A model generated the notes under the pieces. The model was not told the DNA's origin. It ran no database searches and saw only the letters and a program-made list of their open reading frames with translations. Below, one piece after another: positions 33,990 through 43,621 of a stretch of DNA of 64,000 nucleotides (position 1 is its first letter; each line of letters starts with the position of its first letter). Location: NCBI GenBank assembly GCA_030141605.1, contig JAQGDQ010000293.1, positions 1-64,000 on the forward strand, in the 5' to 3' direction. This stretch comes from Tubiluchus corallicola (lineage: Eukaryota; Priapulida; Priapulimorpha; Priapulimorphida; Tubiluchidae). The position numbers and the translations under genes were made by a program.

Positions 33990-36900
33990 TATGTATTATT
34001 ACTTCTTATTCTACAATATCTTGATTAGATCTTGTTGTTGCAGCCTAGACCTTGGTTTGAGGAAAATAATCATTCCTACGAAATTTGGTAATATTTTTGC
34101 TCATGTGATATCATGGACACAAGCAAAGGCATAAATACTCGACAGACAGCGAAGAAATGTTATGAACATTCTGTCCAGGACTCGATTATTTTGATTTAAT
34201 TAAACAAATTCATTTTCATTTTAGGGTACATTTCCAAGATGGCATGCTCCACCAGGGCACAACTGGCGTAGTTACATGGTTCCATTCTTTCCAGTAGAAA
34301 CTAATGGTGCCTACTTCGCCACGTCCGACAAGTTTGGATACAGTCATGATAGCTATTGTAAGCAAGCAATATTAGTAACGGATTGCCATTTTGTAAAATT
34401 GAAATACAGCGCAAGCAAATGTAAACTGCAGTTTATTGCATTGGTCGTATTACAAATAATATTGCAGTTTTTACTACAAAAATCCTCTAATATTGTTACA
34501 ACTTATGTCCACTACATAGGATATGACCACTACATAACTAAGCCTAGGAACAAATTCGGCTGAATATCTGTGAGTTGGATACTTGGTTATGCATTAATGA
34601 ATGTTCATCAACACGTTTGGTTTCGCGCAGAAAAATCCTTGATAAAACTCGAAGCCAAAAGGGAAAGAGCCTGGACAGCTTTTCTAAAAGCAAATTTAAC
34701 AATCTGCTGCCGTTGTTTGCGGCTTTTGCAATGTTTATGAATTATCCGTCCCGTGTATAAAATGAGTGTTTCCCATCTTAGAGTGTCTGAAAAACTATCA
34801 AAAAGTTATTATATAACATATTTATTTGTTATAAAAAAGTGTAATCACAATATGTCATGATTGTCTGTTGTAAAATAGTACAAATCACAATATGTCATGA
34901 TTGTTTGTTGTAAAATAGTACAAATCACAATATGACATGATTGTTTGTTGTAAAATAGTACAAATCACAATATGACGTGATTGTTTGTTGTAAAATTATA
35001 CAAATCACAATACGTCATGAATGTTTGTTGTACAACAGTGCAAATCACAATATGACATAATTGCTTGTTGTAAAATTGTACAAATCACAATATGACATGA
35101 TTGTTTGTTGTAAAATAGTACAAATCACAATATGACATGATTGTTTGTTGTAAAATAGTACAAATCACAATATGACATGATTGTTTGTTGTATAATAGTA
35201 CAAATCACAATATGTCATGATTGTTTGTTGTAAAATAGTACAAATCACAATATGACGTGATTGTTTGTTGTAAAATAGTACAAATCACAATATGACGTGA
35301 TTGTTTGTTGTAAAATAGTACAAATGACAATATGACGTGATTGTTTGTTGTAAAATTATACAAATCACAATACGTCATGAATGTTTGTTGTACAACAGTG
35401 CAATTCACAATATGACATAATTGCTTGTTGTAAAATAGTTCAAAACACAATATGACATGATTGTTTGTTGTAAAATAGTACAAATCACAATATGTCATGA
35501 TTGTTTGTTGTATAATGGTACAAATCACAGTATGTCATGATTGTTTGTTGTAAAATAGTACAAATCACAATATGACATGATTGTTTGTTGTAAAATAGTA
35601 CAAATCACAATATGACATGATTGTTTGTTGTAAAATAGTACAAATCACAATACGTCATGAATGTTTGTTGTACAACAGTGCAAATCACAATATGACATAA
35701 TTGCTTGTTGTAAAATAGTACAAAACACAATATGACATGATTGTTTACTGTAAAACAGTAAACAATTCACAATATGACGTGATTGTTTAGTGACGTTTTT
35801 CCTATTTAACAGCCACAGCTCCTGACCAAGAAGAAAACTTGTCAGGTTCACAGAAGCAAAGTCTGAACATGAAGATGTCACAAGACGAAGGTTCTAGCTC
35901 CTCTTCTAGTAAGTGAATTTAACAGATAAAAATTTACAGTATGATTTACGCATAAATACAACAGTATGATATGGCTAAATGAATGACAAATTTCGATTAA
36001 AGCTATTGCCAATAGGACATTGGATCAGAGAGCAAAGGTGTGGGCAAAGAAATAGGTGGGAGAGCTGTTACTGAATTAAACTTTGCCCACAAGTATTAAG
36101 CCTGTTAGCTTTTTCAATCAAATAATAAAAAACTATCATTAACAAGTCACGAGGAATTATATTATAACATCTATACTATCAGGTACCTAGATAACATAAT
36201 TATCAATACTGAAATAGCACTATACTAAAACACATAGGACATAACCTGGCTAGCCCACAGGTCTAAATGTTCTAAACAGACCTGTCGTACACAGCTTAAA
36301 TACAGAAAACTAGAACACTATTAATGTAAAAGGTCATTCAGAAGCAAATAAGTACAGTAAGATTAGAGGGAAATTTAAGCTATATCAATGCTGTAACAAG
36401 CCTAAAAAAGGGAGGGAATGAGATGAAGAAATGAGCAAGAAGACCAACGTAATATTTAAGTCATGTTAATCAACGCGAAGTAATTAAGGCGAACTTCGCG
36501 ACAAAAGGTTCAAATATTCTATTATCCTGAATCATTACGTTAATTTACATAATATTGTAATATTGCGATTTTTCACGTTAAAATGGTGTTTAAAATTGTA
36601 TAATTAAGGGATTAAATCGACTTTGAAAAAAAATGATTGTGGCGGAATTACTCGCCCGAAAATTTAACATTAACAGGTGGTAATCCCTGTTTATGATTTG
36701 TAGAGTATGTAATATATTGGTATTACAATATGTAATGTAACAGGTATCACAATATATTGAGTAAAGGTAATTAATGATTAATGACAGAAACGATCGAAAA
36801 ATGACCAGAACGAGTAGATATCTGGTTTATTTAGGGGGTGTACACATGCATCCGGATTGTGCGCTAATGCTACAGGCAATAAGTTTCGTGCATTAACTTT

Positions 36901-37869
36901 TACCATAGCCATTAAGTATCAACATTTTACTGTATTGTGATAGCGGACTGCTGTCATTATGTCTTTATGGAAGTGGTGTTTCTAATGGTGACGTGAACTG
37001 TAAAATTTTTCATTGCGTTTAAAATTACATTAGGTGCGCTAAACGTTTTAACGTGATCAGACTTTAGGATCACTTTTACCTATTTACGGTAAATTTTAAG
37101 ATACTTAGCGACAGTAATTGTTTATTATTTACTTATTTATATATATTTATTTATTTATATTATCACATCTGCAACTTTGTATGTATATGTCTTTGTGTTA
37201 GTTTGTTGCCCATTTGTACGTAAGTGTATCTATTTGTGATTGTTTGTATTTATATTACTTTATTTTATCTGCACTTTTGCTTGTACATACACCGTAAAAT
37301 TGTTGATTGCATTCAAAATCACATTAGAAGAACTGAACATTTTATGTGACCAGAGCTTAATTAGCATCTCTTTCGTGTATTTATGGTAAATTTTAAACCA
37401 TTTAATTGTTACTATGTTACTATTCAATTTTTATATTATTCAATGTGCCATACTTGCTAACTTTGTATGTATACGTCTTTCTTTACTTGTATTTATATAT
37501 TTGTATATCTATTTGTGTTTGTTTGTATTTACATTATGTTTGTACATACACAAGCAAGGTGAGGATTTGTGTATCAGTTTAAAAAATGTCCAATCTAAAC
37601 CAAATAGACTATGTTTAAACTAACTAATTTACTTTGATATTTTACGCTTTCGGTTTTTGGATCATAAATTTTATTCAACAACTATCAATTTGGCTTCTCT
37701 AGGTCGCATTTGGGTGTTTGTATTTGTCGGTTTCGTTATCGTTGCCGCTGTTGCTTCCGTTACGGTTACAGGCATCAAACGAGCGAGAGCTACGCTGAGA
37801 AATCGACGTGGATACACCTACGTACCTGTTACACAAGAAGTACCTAGAACATATGGCACAGTGGGCTAG
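21669..37869 (+). CDS. Membrane-bound tyrosinase, copy B (11 coding exons, 558 aa)
   Basis: Tandem paralogue of copy A in the same orientation. CDS joins 21669-21843, 23220-23370, 25071-25247, 26220-26396, 28100-28216, 29050-29183, 30224-30438, 33023-33157, 34225-34357, 35813-35908 and 37703-37869. Every exon after the first has the same length as in copy A and all ten phases agree. Exon 1 is six bases longer. All six copper histidines are kept (188, 217, 226; 380, 384, 407), as are the leader, Cys pattern, TM and YVPV tail. Differences near the active site are YSHHSN for YLHHGN around His407 and a more acidic stretch after His384. The middle sequon of copy A (NAT) is lost. No stop or frameshift, so probably functional. 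Local expression and substrate differences cannot be read from sequence. Confidence 0.93.
21844..23219. other. Tyrosinase B intron 1
   Basis: 1.4 kb AT-rich. A 131-codon open stretch at 22202-22597 has no domain I recognise and no splice context, and I treat it as chance or as an old insertion. Confidence 0.45.
23220..23370 (+). CDS. Tyrosinase B exon 2
   Basis: Encodes QVCGGPNRGSC to CYCNKNYYG; same length and phases as copy A exon 2. Confidence 0.92.
23371..25070. other. Tyrosinase B intron 2
   Basis: Contains a decayed minisatellite (about 23540-24160, words such as AGTTACCAAGTAGC and TTAGTTACTAAGTGC) and the solo LTR at 24210-24568. The remainder is unassigned. Confidence 0.5.
24210..24568 (+). 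mobile_element. Solo LTR with 5-bp target duplication
   Basis: Starts TGTTGTGGAGATC and ends AAACACAACA (TG...CA). It is flanked on both sides by ATATG (24205-24209 and 24569-24573). Inside are a TATA box in GATATATA...AAGGCGG and an AATAAA signal (CACACAATAAACC), as expected of an LTR promoter and terminator. A second copy lies at 54985-55345. The 5-bp duplication suits BEL/Pao or Gypsy; whether it belongs with the pol fragment at 20.7 kb is unknown. Confidence 0.88.
25071..25247 (+). CDS. Tyrosinase B exon 3
   Basis: Encodes YDCSQCKFGYTGRNC and the RRNIHSM region. Contains the tract 25124-25199 identical to copy A. Confidence 0.93.
25436..25870. repeat. (GGTA)n/(GGCA)n microsatellite
   Basis: Long GTAG/GCAG tetranucleotide array with interruptions, in intron 3 of copy B. 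Confidence 0.95.
26220..26396 (+). CDS. Tyrosinase B exon 4 (CuA site)
   Basis: YFVYLHYY, DYAHFGPGF and SWHR give the three CuA histidines. Acceptor CTGTTCAG; donor GTATGT; phase 2. Confidence 0.95.
26560..26745. repeat. 33-bp minisatellite
   Basis: Five to six units containing AATGGCACTGAAAAGGTGC and TTCTATAAAGTACT. Because 33 is a multiple of three, both strands stay open and give repeated 11-residue peptides; not a gene. Confidence 0.9.
26876..27000 (+). repeat. Dispersed repeat, about 120 bp (copy 1)
   Basis: Matches 28697-28821 in the same orientation. Shared blocks include CAGGGTAGTTGGACCTGAGT and AATGGCTTATGTTTTCGAAA. Both copies sit in introns of tyrosinase B. Confidence 0.75.
27434..28012 (+). 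pseudogene. LINE ORF2 C-terminal fragment with 3' UTR
   Basis: An open frame from 27434 to TAA at 27803-27805 encodes a typical non-LTR ORF2 C-terminus: THYGTNSAIKQAILLWNSLP, then SLSAFKTKLKS. The 3' UTR ends near 28012 in AATGGTAAATAAAGATTATT, a LINE-like tail. It is 5'-truncated, with no RT catalytic core. Jockey/CR1/L2-like by pattern; clade unresolved. Confidence 0.75.
28100..28216 (+). CDS. Tyrosinase B exon 5
   Basis: LFLLKMERVLQKLSG and TIPYWDW as in copy A. The intron acceptor lies only about 90 bp after the LINE tail. Confidence 0.93.
28697..28821 (+). repeat. Dispersed repeat, about 120 bp (copy 2)
   Basis: Second copy of the repeat at 26876-27000. Confidence 0.75.
28851..28920. 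repeat. (TA)n microsatellite
   Basis: Long alternating TA tract next to the dispersed repeat. Confidence 0.95.
29050..29183 (+). CDS. Tyrosinase B exon 6
   Basis: YFGENNEHGFLSKQSEF to KTGEICNVEKKT; 134 bp and phase 1 as in copy A. Confidence 0.92.
29184..30223. other. Tyrosinase B intron 6
   Basis: 1.04 kb with no recognised element. A 152-codon frame over 30022-30480 merely runs through into exon 7; its intronic part is not supported. Confidence 0.5.
30224..30438 (+). CDS. Tyrosinase B exon 7 (first CuB histidine)
   Basis: LLKRRSRVSPLAPELP to VPMTMHGQ with His380. Phase 0. Donor is GTGAAT, weaker than the GTGAGT of copy A. Confidence 0.92.
30579..30617 (-). ncRNA. Hammerhead-ribozyme-like motif (left arm)
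   Basis: On the minus strand: CCA, core CTGATGA, one unpaired T, stem II GACAG...CTGTC, core GAAA, a palindromic ACGT that could form stem III only as a dimer, T, then TGG. CCA pairs with TGG as a 3-bp stem I. The order is that of a type I minimal hammerhead. The unpaired base after the core and the T at the cleavage site are departures, so activity is uncertain. Confidence 0.45.
30942..30980 (+). ncRNA. Degenerate hammerhead-like motif (right arm)
   Basis: Inverted counterpart of the left-arm motif. The core reads CTGATAA instead of CTGATGA and stem II is broken (GACAG versus CTTTC), so it should be inactive. Confidence 0.4.
31259..31855 (+). mobile_element. TIR family R1, copy 1
   Basis: Starts TTAAAGGAAAACAGGATGG. 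Internal blocks such as AATTGAAGTACAGTGCTACTG, shortened at the ends, and GGTAATAATTCTTTCAC are shared with copies at 45154-45903, 47259-47893 and 49442-50046. The 3' end is eroded. Confidence 0.75.
31856..32336. other. Part of tyrosinase B intron 7, nothing recognised
   Basis: AT-rich sequence between two mobile elements. Confidence 0.5.
32337..32733. mobile_element. TIR element with an internal minisatellite
   Basis: Left end TGGCGCGTTCAGGCGTGGAG and right end (reverse complement) TGGCGCGTCCAGACGTAGAG continue as inverted repeats for about 50 bp (GACTTCT, then TTGCGCAACTTTTCT). Between them is an array of 39- and 41-bp units. A TA or TAR duplication at the ends is possible but unclear. Non-autonomous. 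Confidence 0.8.
32393..32660. repeat. 39/41-bp minisatellite inside the TIR element
   Basis: About six and a half units containing GTTGCCAAGCCGTTCACACG and TTGCAACAAGTTGCGAGA. Units differ by presence or absence of an AG dinucleotide. The unit appears to derive from the element's own subterminal sequence (GAGAGAAGTTGC). Confidence 0.92.
33023..33157 (+). CDS. Tyrosinase B exon 8 (CuB site)
   Basis: VHAYFTDAMED (His384) and NDPIFYSHHSNVDRLFEAW (His407). The last about 30 bp and the donor are identical to copy A. Confidence 0.94.
33250..33384 (+). repeat. SINE 3' tail running into an (ATC)n microsatellite
   Basis: 33250-33293 matches the end of the SINE at 45.6 kb (AAGTATTGAGATAC, then TTATCCCTGGACTA) and passes directly into about 30 ATC repeats. 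The rest of the SINE is missing. Confidence 0.7.
33800..33989. repeat. Imperfect (ATC)n/(ACC)n microsatellite
   Basis: Trinucleotide array of ATC, ACC and GTC blocks in intron 8 of copy B. Confidence 0.9.
34225..34357 (+). CDS. Tyrosinase B exon 9
   Basis: PPGHNWRSYMVPFFPVETN and DKFGYSHDSY. 133 bp, phase 1, donor GTAAGC. Confidence 0.93.
34826..35793. repeat. 40-bp minisatellite filling most of intron 9 of copy B
   Basis: About 24 tandem units of 40 bp (CAAATCACAATATGACATGA plus TTGTTTGTTGTAAAATAGTA). A variant pair with TACGTCATGAATG recurs at about 35001, 35361 and 35641, so multi-unit blocks of nine and seven have been copied. It ends about 20 bp before the exon 10 acceptor. Confidence 0.97.
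35813..35908 (+). CDS. Tyrosinase B exon 10 (juxtamembrane linker)
   Basis: APDQEENLSGSQKQS to SSSSS; 96 bp with phases as in copy A. Confidence 0.85.
35909..37702. other. Tyrosinase B intron 10
   Basis: 1.8 kb. The second half (36998-37555) is a tandem duplication with a period of about 293 bp; the first half is unassigned. Confidence 0.55.
36998..37555. repeat. Tandem duplication, period about 293 bp
   Basis: Blocks near 36999 and 37292 (GTAAAATTTTTCATTGCG versus GTAAAATTGTTGATTGCA) stay collinear through TGCAACTTTGTATGTATA and GTACATACAC. Confidence 0.8.
37703..37869 (+). CDS. Tyrosinase B exon 11 (TM segment and tail)
   Basis: RIWVFVFVGFVIVAAVASVT, basic KRARATLRNRR, tail YVPVTQEVPRTYGTVG, stop TAG. 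Acceptor GGCTTCTCTAG resembles the copy A acceptor. Confidence 0.94.
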
Positions 37870-39063
37870 ACAGAAGTAGTAGTATTCTTTGCATACATTA
37901 CTGCGCTTGAAATCTTTGTGAAGTGTTTGTTAGCAAAATTTTAAGCTGCTTACAAAGCGTTGAAGACTTAGTATCAAATGGAATACAATGTGGTGTCAAA
38001 GGTCAGTCTTCAGCTGCTGGAACTGGTTTGGTTTTTTAATAGTTAATAAGTATTAATTATTTTATAATACTTTATGACTGTTGTAAAGTATGCAAGTGTA
38101 CAAAATATTAAGTTTGTAAACAAACAGTTTAATGACAGGTTGCTAAAGTACGTTATTTAAAAAATTACAAACGCAAAAACTACATTATATTTTCGGCTTT
38201 TGTTTAATATTAGTTGAGTAACAGTCTCCGACTACGCGATAAAAACAGTAAATTTTAAAAACTGATTTGTTAAATTTTAAATTTTTAAATATAATGTGAC
38301 AATAGCAGCTATGGGGAACTAGCTTTTAAGCGCAGTTTTTCATTGCATCTCATACCTTTCCAAGACAGGAAAGCATAACATTCAAGCAAAATAGTCGAAT
38401 AATACATAGAAAGAACATCTAATGTTCTAAATTACCTGCTTGGGCTTAGCAAGTTAAGGTATAGTCACAATTGTAAGTTACGGATCATTAAATTTTATAT
38501 ATTTTGGCACACTGTAAGTCATACCTAGTAAGAGAACCATAACACGTAGCGGAATCTAACCTTAGCCACAATCAGAGGTGTACACTCTGTCAAAGAAAAA
38601 GACAGAGACAGGTAAGCATATGAAACCACCCAGAGAGAATCTTCTGATGGTCATCTATTTAGTTGATAACTATGTAGATGCTGCTTAACTATAGCACCCA
38701 GTGTCACACCATGACAACTTTGCTTTTTTCTAGCCATTAAAATTGTGAAAAAATCTGACATTTGTTCTGACAATAGATGGCAGTGTCATACATAGTAAAT
38801 ACGTAGAGACCCTAGCAATGGCAAATTAGATTATGCACAACAAAGTGTTTACCATGACCATATTGATACTTGCTAAAATTATTATTGACTTTACAGACGC
38901 TCTTTGTACATTTTATAACTTTTGAACGATTCTTTTTTTGACTATTTCAATCTATGGCGTGACTGCCAATTTTATTGTCCGGCTAAATTGGACCACGTCC
39001 AAAGAGTATAGAGTAAAAAACCTCTTGAACACTGTCAGAAATTACAGTTTACGTCACACTATA
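37870..39063. other. Downstream of tyrosinase B, 3' UTR and intergenic
   Basis: No AATAAA close to the stop; an ATTAAA near 38488 is one candidate signal. No gene or repeat recognised. Confidence 0.4.
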
Positions 39064-39065
39064 TT

Positions 39066-40434
39066 GTTACGGGGGCGAAATGCCTTTAATTTTCGACCCC
39101 CCCTACATTGTGATGGGTTGATCCATTACGAAGCCATTGCAGATTAGCATTGCGTAGCAGCTATAAGTAGCTGGTATGAAATGCTTCGTCGGTTCAGTCC
39201 GCAGACGGACAGGTGCGCTTACCACCTGTCACGGATACAAGAAAACATCTTAGGTTGCATAGTTGTTTATTCCAAACAAAAAAAAAACAAATTTAAAGCA
39301 AGTGTGCTATTGTCTGACATACTGAAACTTACAATATGAAAATGAAGCTGTCGTAATGGAAATACAATATTAAAAAGTACAGAAAGTAATATATTCTGTA
39401 GCACAAATGAACTGAAACCTTTTCTAGACTAATTACATTTTTACCAAAAATTCTAATTACGTTTCAAGTTATTAAACATCAAGTTCAAATTACTTAACTA
39501 AATATAATTATTACTTACATCATTGCCCCAGTCTTGAGACGAACAAGTTAAGGTTCAGGTACACTAACAGTAGGAAATCAAATAACTAGCAAAAAAAACC
39601 AATGTAAATACATTCTCACACACTATTGACAACCAAAACGTTCCCGTACACTCAAACCGTCTATAATACCTGCTGTTTAAAACCCATTGAGCCACTGAAC
39701 CAAGACAAATGGCGCGAAATCTGAAGCCGCGAAAATCATTGACAAACGATACGTAATCCTAAGGCACGAAATTTACTGACATGTCTGTTACACCACCTAA
39801 GGACCTGTTCCGCAGTCATGATCAGCATTTATAACGCAGAAAAATATGCTGGCTAGTTTTCATTTTCATCTTGATTTTCTGTTTACATTTATTCTCTATT
39901 TTCTCATCTACAAAATTTGTCTGCAACATGGTTTGGCTGATCCAGATTTGAACCCTGGACCTCTTGGTCGCCTCCGCAACAATATTGGACTGAATACGAC
40001 TCAGGGGGTCGAACTCCAAGATGGCATGGCGGTCTTGATATTGCGCATCATGAAGTTCCATTTTATAATCGTTGTATAACTGATGTACTCAAATACAAAT
40101 GCTAATTTTAATTAATTAAAATACACAAAAACTACACTGTACGGATTTTATTAACAGCATTAATAAAAATAAGGAACCAAAATGCACGTGCACAAAAAAA
40201 TAACTAACTAACTCAGTAACAGCACTACACCCGAGGAGCACCTGTGTCAGAAATCAAGGCTGTAGTGGACTCTACACGCTTTTATACTGGCATTCCAGGT
40301 CAGCTGGCTTCTCACACCACGTGTAGGCCTAAACAAGACGTCTGGGCCTACAAGAAACGGGTGAGTCGCTGCTGACGTGGAAGCAGGGCGTGTAGAGGGC
40401 CCTACACCTGACCCGACACAGGTGCCTCCGTAAC
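39066..40434 (-). mobile_element. LTR-retrotransposon-like element, non-autonomous
   Basis: On the minus strand it starts TGTTACGGAGGCACC and ends CGCCCCCGTAACA, with ATAT on each side as a possible 4-bp target duplication. A TATA box (CAGTATAAAAGCG) lies about 160 bp in, followed by an AATAAA about 150 bp later, as in an LTR. Near the far end is a second AATAAA. No gag/pol is recognised. Full LTR pairing could not be aligned by eye. Confidence 0.45.
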
Positions 40435-41786
40435 AATATATTAGGCTCGTCAGCAGTCGAATAACTAATTTAGACTGGAATACATGCATTATTAATAGTG
40501 TCTTCATAGATTATCATGCTTATAACAGATAGATGATTTATGGACGTAATTTATGTTCGCCGATGACATGGCCTTACTAACTACTTTCTTCTTAATAACA
40601 ATAACCAAGAATGATCAGTACGCACGGACCTGCGCATGCGCGCCTGTGCACCTGTCTGACGTCATCCACAACATTCTCCCCGCGCCAGAAATCGCGGGGA
40701 TATACAAGGAAGCCTCGTAGAGCGTAATTGACTTTAGCAGCTTTTTATTGTGAGTGATTGGAAGGTTGACATTTTCGCGAAGAAGTAAGAAAGGCAGTTG
40801 ATATTACAAAATCGTCTCGAAGGAACTACTTTTCCCGGTTTAATAAAAGATTCAACGATCTTCGCTGCAACGTTGTTCGCATTTATTTCTGTGCTTCTGT
40901 GTTACGATTTCAAATAGTTTACATTGATTTGATTGCCGAAACGAAAACATATAGGTAAATATGATCCCTATTTATTAATATAAATAGTGTTTTTGCTGGT
41001 TTGTCGAGCTTTCGCTGATTTAATAATAATTTTGGTAGAGGTAAATATTTGCTATTAACATTTTTAGCTGTGTAACGCTGCTTCGATTCCTATTTATTAG
41101 AATAAATGGAGCTTTCGCTTGTTTGTGGAGCTTTCACTGATTTAATAATAATTTTGGTAAAGGTAAAATAATTACAGTTAACATTTTTGGTTGCGTAAAT
41201 TGCTTTCTTTTAACAAATGGTAAACAAGATAAAATACAGGTAGGAATAACACATAAAGATCAATTGCAGAAAAGCCTACAAGGCCCCTTTTTATAATGTA
41301 TGGTGCTTTAAGAAAGTACTTTCAACATGGGTGTCGCCATCTTTGAGGATTATTACTGTACTAACAGAAGCTAATGGAGCATTAAGCTTGATATACATCA
41401 CTTTGAGATCACTTTGACGCCTGGCTGGTGATAGTTCAAATTACTTATTATCAAGGTTATTCAATGGTTTGACAACGATGCCCTGACAACTAAAGTGTTT
41501 TCGTAACATTCCAGACAGACAGAGCAAACTAGAATTTAAAATCGCATTAAATTTAATTACTCCTGGTTTCTTCAATCTGTTTTACAGCTTTTTGAGAATG
41601 CGCGGAGACGTATGAATCCCCCAGAGGTGCGTGAAACCGTTTCAGTAAGACATGTGGCGCCGTGAGAATTGGTCTGGAACAGGGTGCAAGCGCAGTTGAT
41701 GAATAAACAGACGTTTAATATTTTGCTATATAATTTACGATCGGCGATCAACAGCTCAGATTGGCAGGGTCTTCTACTAGTATTCA
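40435..41786. other. Intergenic, with a 122-bp tandem duplication
   Basis: 40955-41212 holds two copies of a roughly 122-bp segment (CCTATTTATTA, then GAGCTTTCGCTGATTTAAT or its variant). Nothing else recognised. Confidence 0.5.
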
Positions 41787-42275
41787 ATGATTGCGGCAAG
41801 ACCAGTACCTAACTCATTATCAAGGATAATCTTATTAGACGAGTCATACGAGACACTGAATAAGCGGAGGTGTGCTAGCCAAATTCAGATGTATGTATAC
41901 ATTCTTCCTCAGAGCAAGAACGTGTTGAAGGCGGTATTGCGAGGTTGCATGGTTGACTACGAGGTAGTATGGCTGTCCAGTGTCCATCCCTCCAAGCAGA
42001 AATTCCCCTCTCAAACAGTTTTGGCAGTGATATACCTATTGAATAACTCACATACAAACGCATATAGATATAGCGTAATACCTAAAGAGGACTGTATACC
42101 TATAATCATTTCAAATAGCTTTAGTGTTTTGCTGTTATTTCTTCTTTATACAGAGTTAAGAGGCGTTATGCAGCATGAGATGATATGCGGATGCGTTTTC
42201 GAAAGAGGAATAACTGCGGAAAAAAATCAATGGGAAATAGCTGCAGAAAAGAATAACGCATACACGGCTGTTTAA
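41787..42275 (+). other. Longest unassigned ORF (162 codons)
   Basis: Open frame with mixed hydrophobic and polar composition, no recognised motif, no clear splice or poly(A) context. Its 3' third overlaps the TIR element at 42161-42360. Probably chance or mobile-element sequence. Confidence 0.15.
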
Positions 42276-42360
42276 ATGGGTGTATTGAAAACAATATAAA
42301 CCGATTTTATCCATTCCGCACCCCCAAAACGCATCCGCAAAAGCATGCTACATGAACGCC
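42161..42360. mobile_element. Small TIR element, about 200 bp
   Basis: Inverted ends of about 36 bp: AGGCGTTATGCAGCATG outside and TGCGGATGCGTTTT inside on the left; the right end reads GGCGTTCATGTAGCATG and TGCGGATGCGTTTT on the other strand. No clear target duplication. Confidence 0.55.
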
Positions 42361-43621
42361 ACTTTTGGCTCCTGGATGTATGCGTGTATGTACAAAGTTT
42401 TGTTTGGTTTTGTGTACTTTCTCATTTGCTTCCTCTGGTCTTACTGAAAAGATGCTTTATCCTGATAATTATCCTGTCAAAAATCACTTGATTGTGGCAT
42501 CAAAATTCAATTTAAGCACACTGAAGTTCAAATACAAATATCACCCAAAAATATTTTCAAAGCAATTTAACTATGTATGTTGAAAAAATTCTACCAAATT
42601 TTTCCCAAATTTACAAGTAACATTATCAGCATCTGATGCTTGCAGGTTAGCTATTATTAATTCATGCCGCGTATTCAATCTAAATTACGCATATTTAAAC
42701 GCTTTTAAATATTTTTCTAAATGGCATCTGAACTGAATCTGTTTTTAAAACGAGATTGAGAAGTCGGTTACAAAGAGGACGCACTAATGGCAGAATTGTA
42801 AATTTGCAGAACTGCAAGTAACTGCGCCTTAGAAAATTGAAGCTGATACACTTTTAGGAGAACGCCAATCAATCATTGTTGATTACAGATTGAAGCTGAA
42901 AGTTAAAGTGCTTCGCCTTAATCTTTCATAAAAGTGGCTATAATGTTAGATTTAGACAAAGAACCAATTATATAACAGTAGGCCTTAAGTGCCTTGTCAG
43001 TAATATGTACAAAAACACATATACCAAGAATATGAGGCAAAGGAAAGCAATAGGCAAATAGCTAAGTATAAGGAACCCCAAAGGTAACGACCAAAGGTAA
43101 GCAACCCCAAGGCTAGTCAGAGGATGGATAAATGACCATTTTGTTCAAGTGATTTAAGCTGTCTCATTCGTCTTGCTGATTCTGGCTGTTTACTTCATTT
43201 GTAGAATGTACTAATATCCGAACTGTGCATTCACATCCGAACTGAAAATGTAGGACAAATAGAGAAATAAGAAGAAAATTTGTTACGCTGATACACGAGT
43301 GCCGTCAACAAGTTGCCATTATAATTATTATTTTTCTATATGCAACTTTTGACATCACCTGGCAGCCTGGCAGATAAAGTCTAGGAGGACAAATTCAAAC
43401 ACTTCCTCAGACAGGAACACTTCCTAAGAGGGAAACTTTGGAAATCATTGGGAGAACTCTGAACTGACTGGGTCAACAAGATTGATTTGCATACACGCAT
43501 GGCTTCATTAGTGGTTTCTTCACAGTAAAATCACGTTCTGAAAACTACGTGATCTAATCAGACAATGCCCGTGTATTGGTATATGGAAAATTTTGCGAAA
43601 TAATAACCAATTTTAGATAAG
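42361..43621. other. Intergenic, nothing recognised
   Basis: AT-rich sequence with only short chance ORFs. Confidence 0.5.

Noticed and set aside
34826-35793. CRISPR-like regular repeats
   Set aside because: Units are contiguous with no spacers, and the window is clearly animal DNA; it is a minisatellite.
41787-42275. 162-codon ORF as a gene
   Set aside because: No motif, no gene context, and its 3' part overlaps a TIR element; kept only as a low-confidence note.
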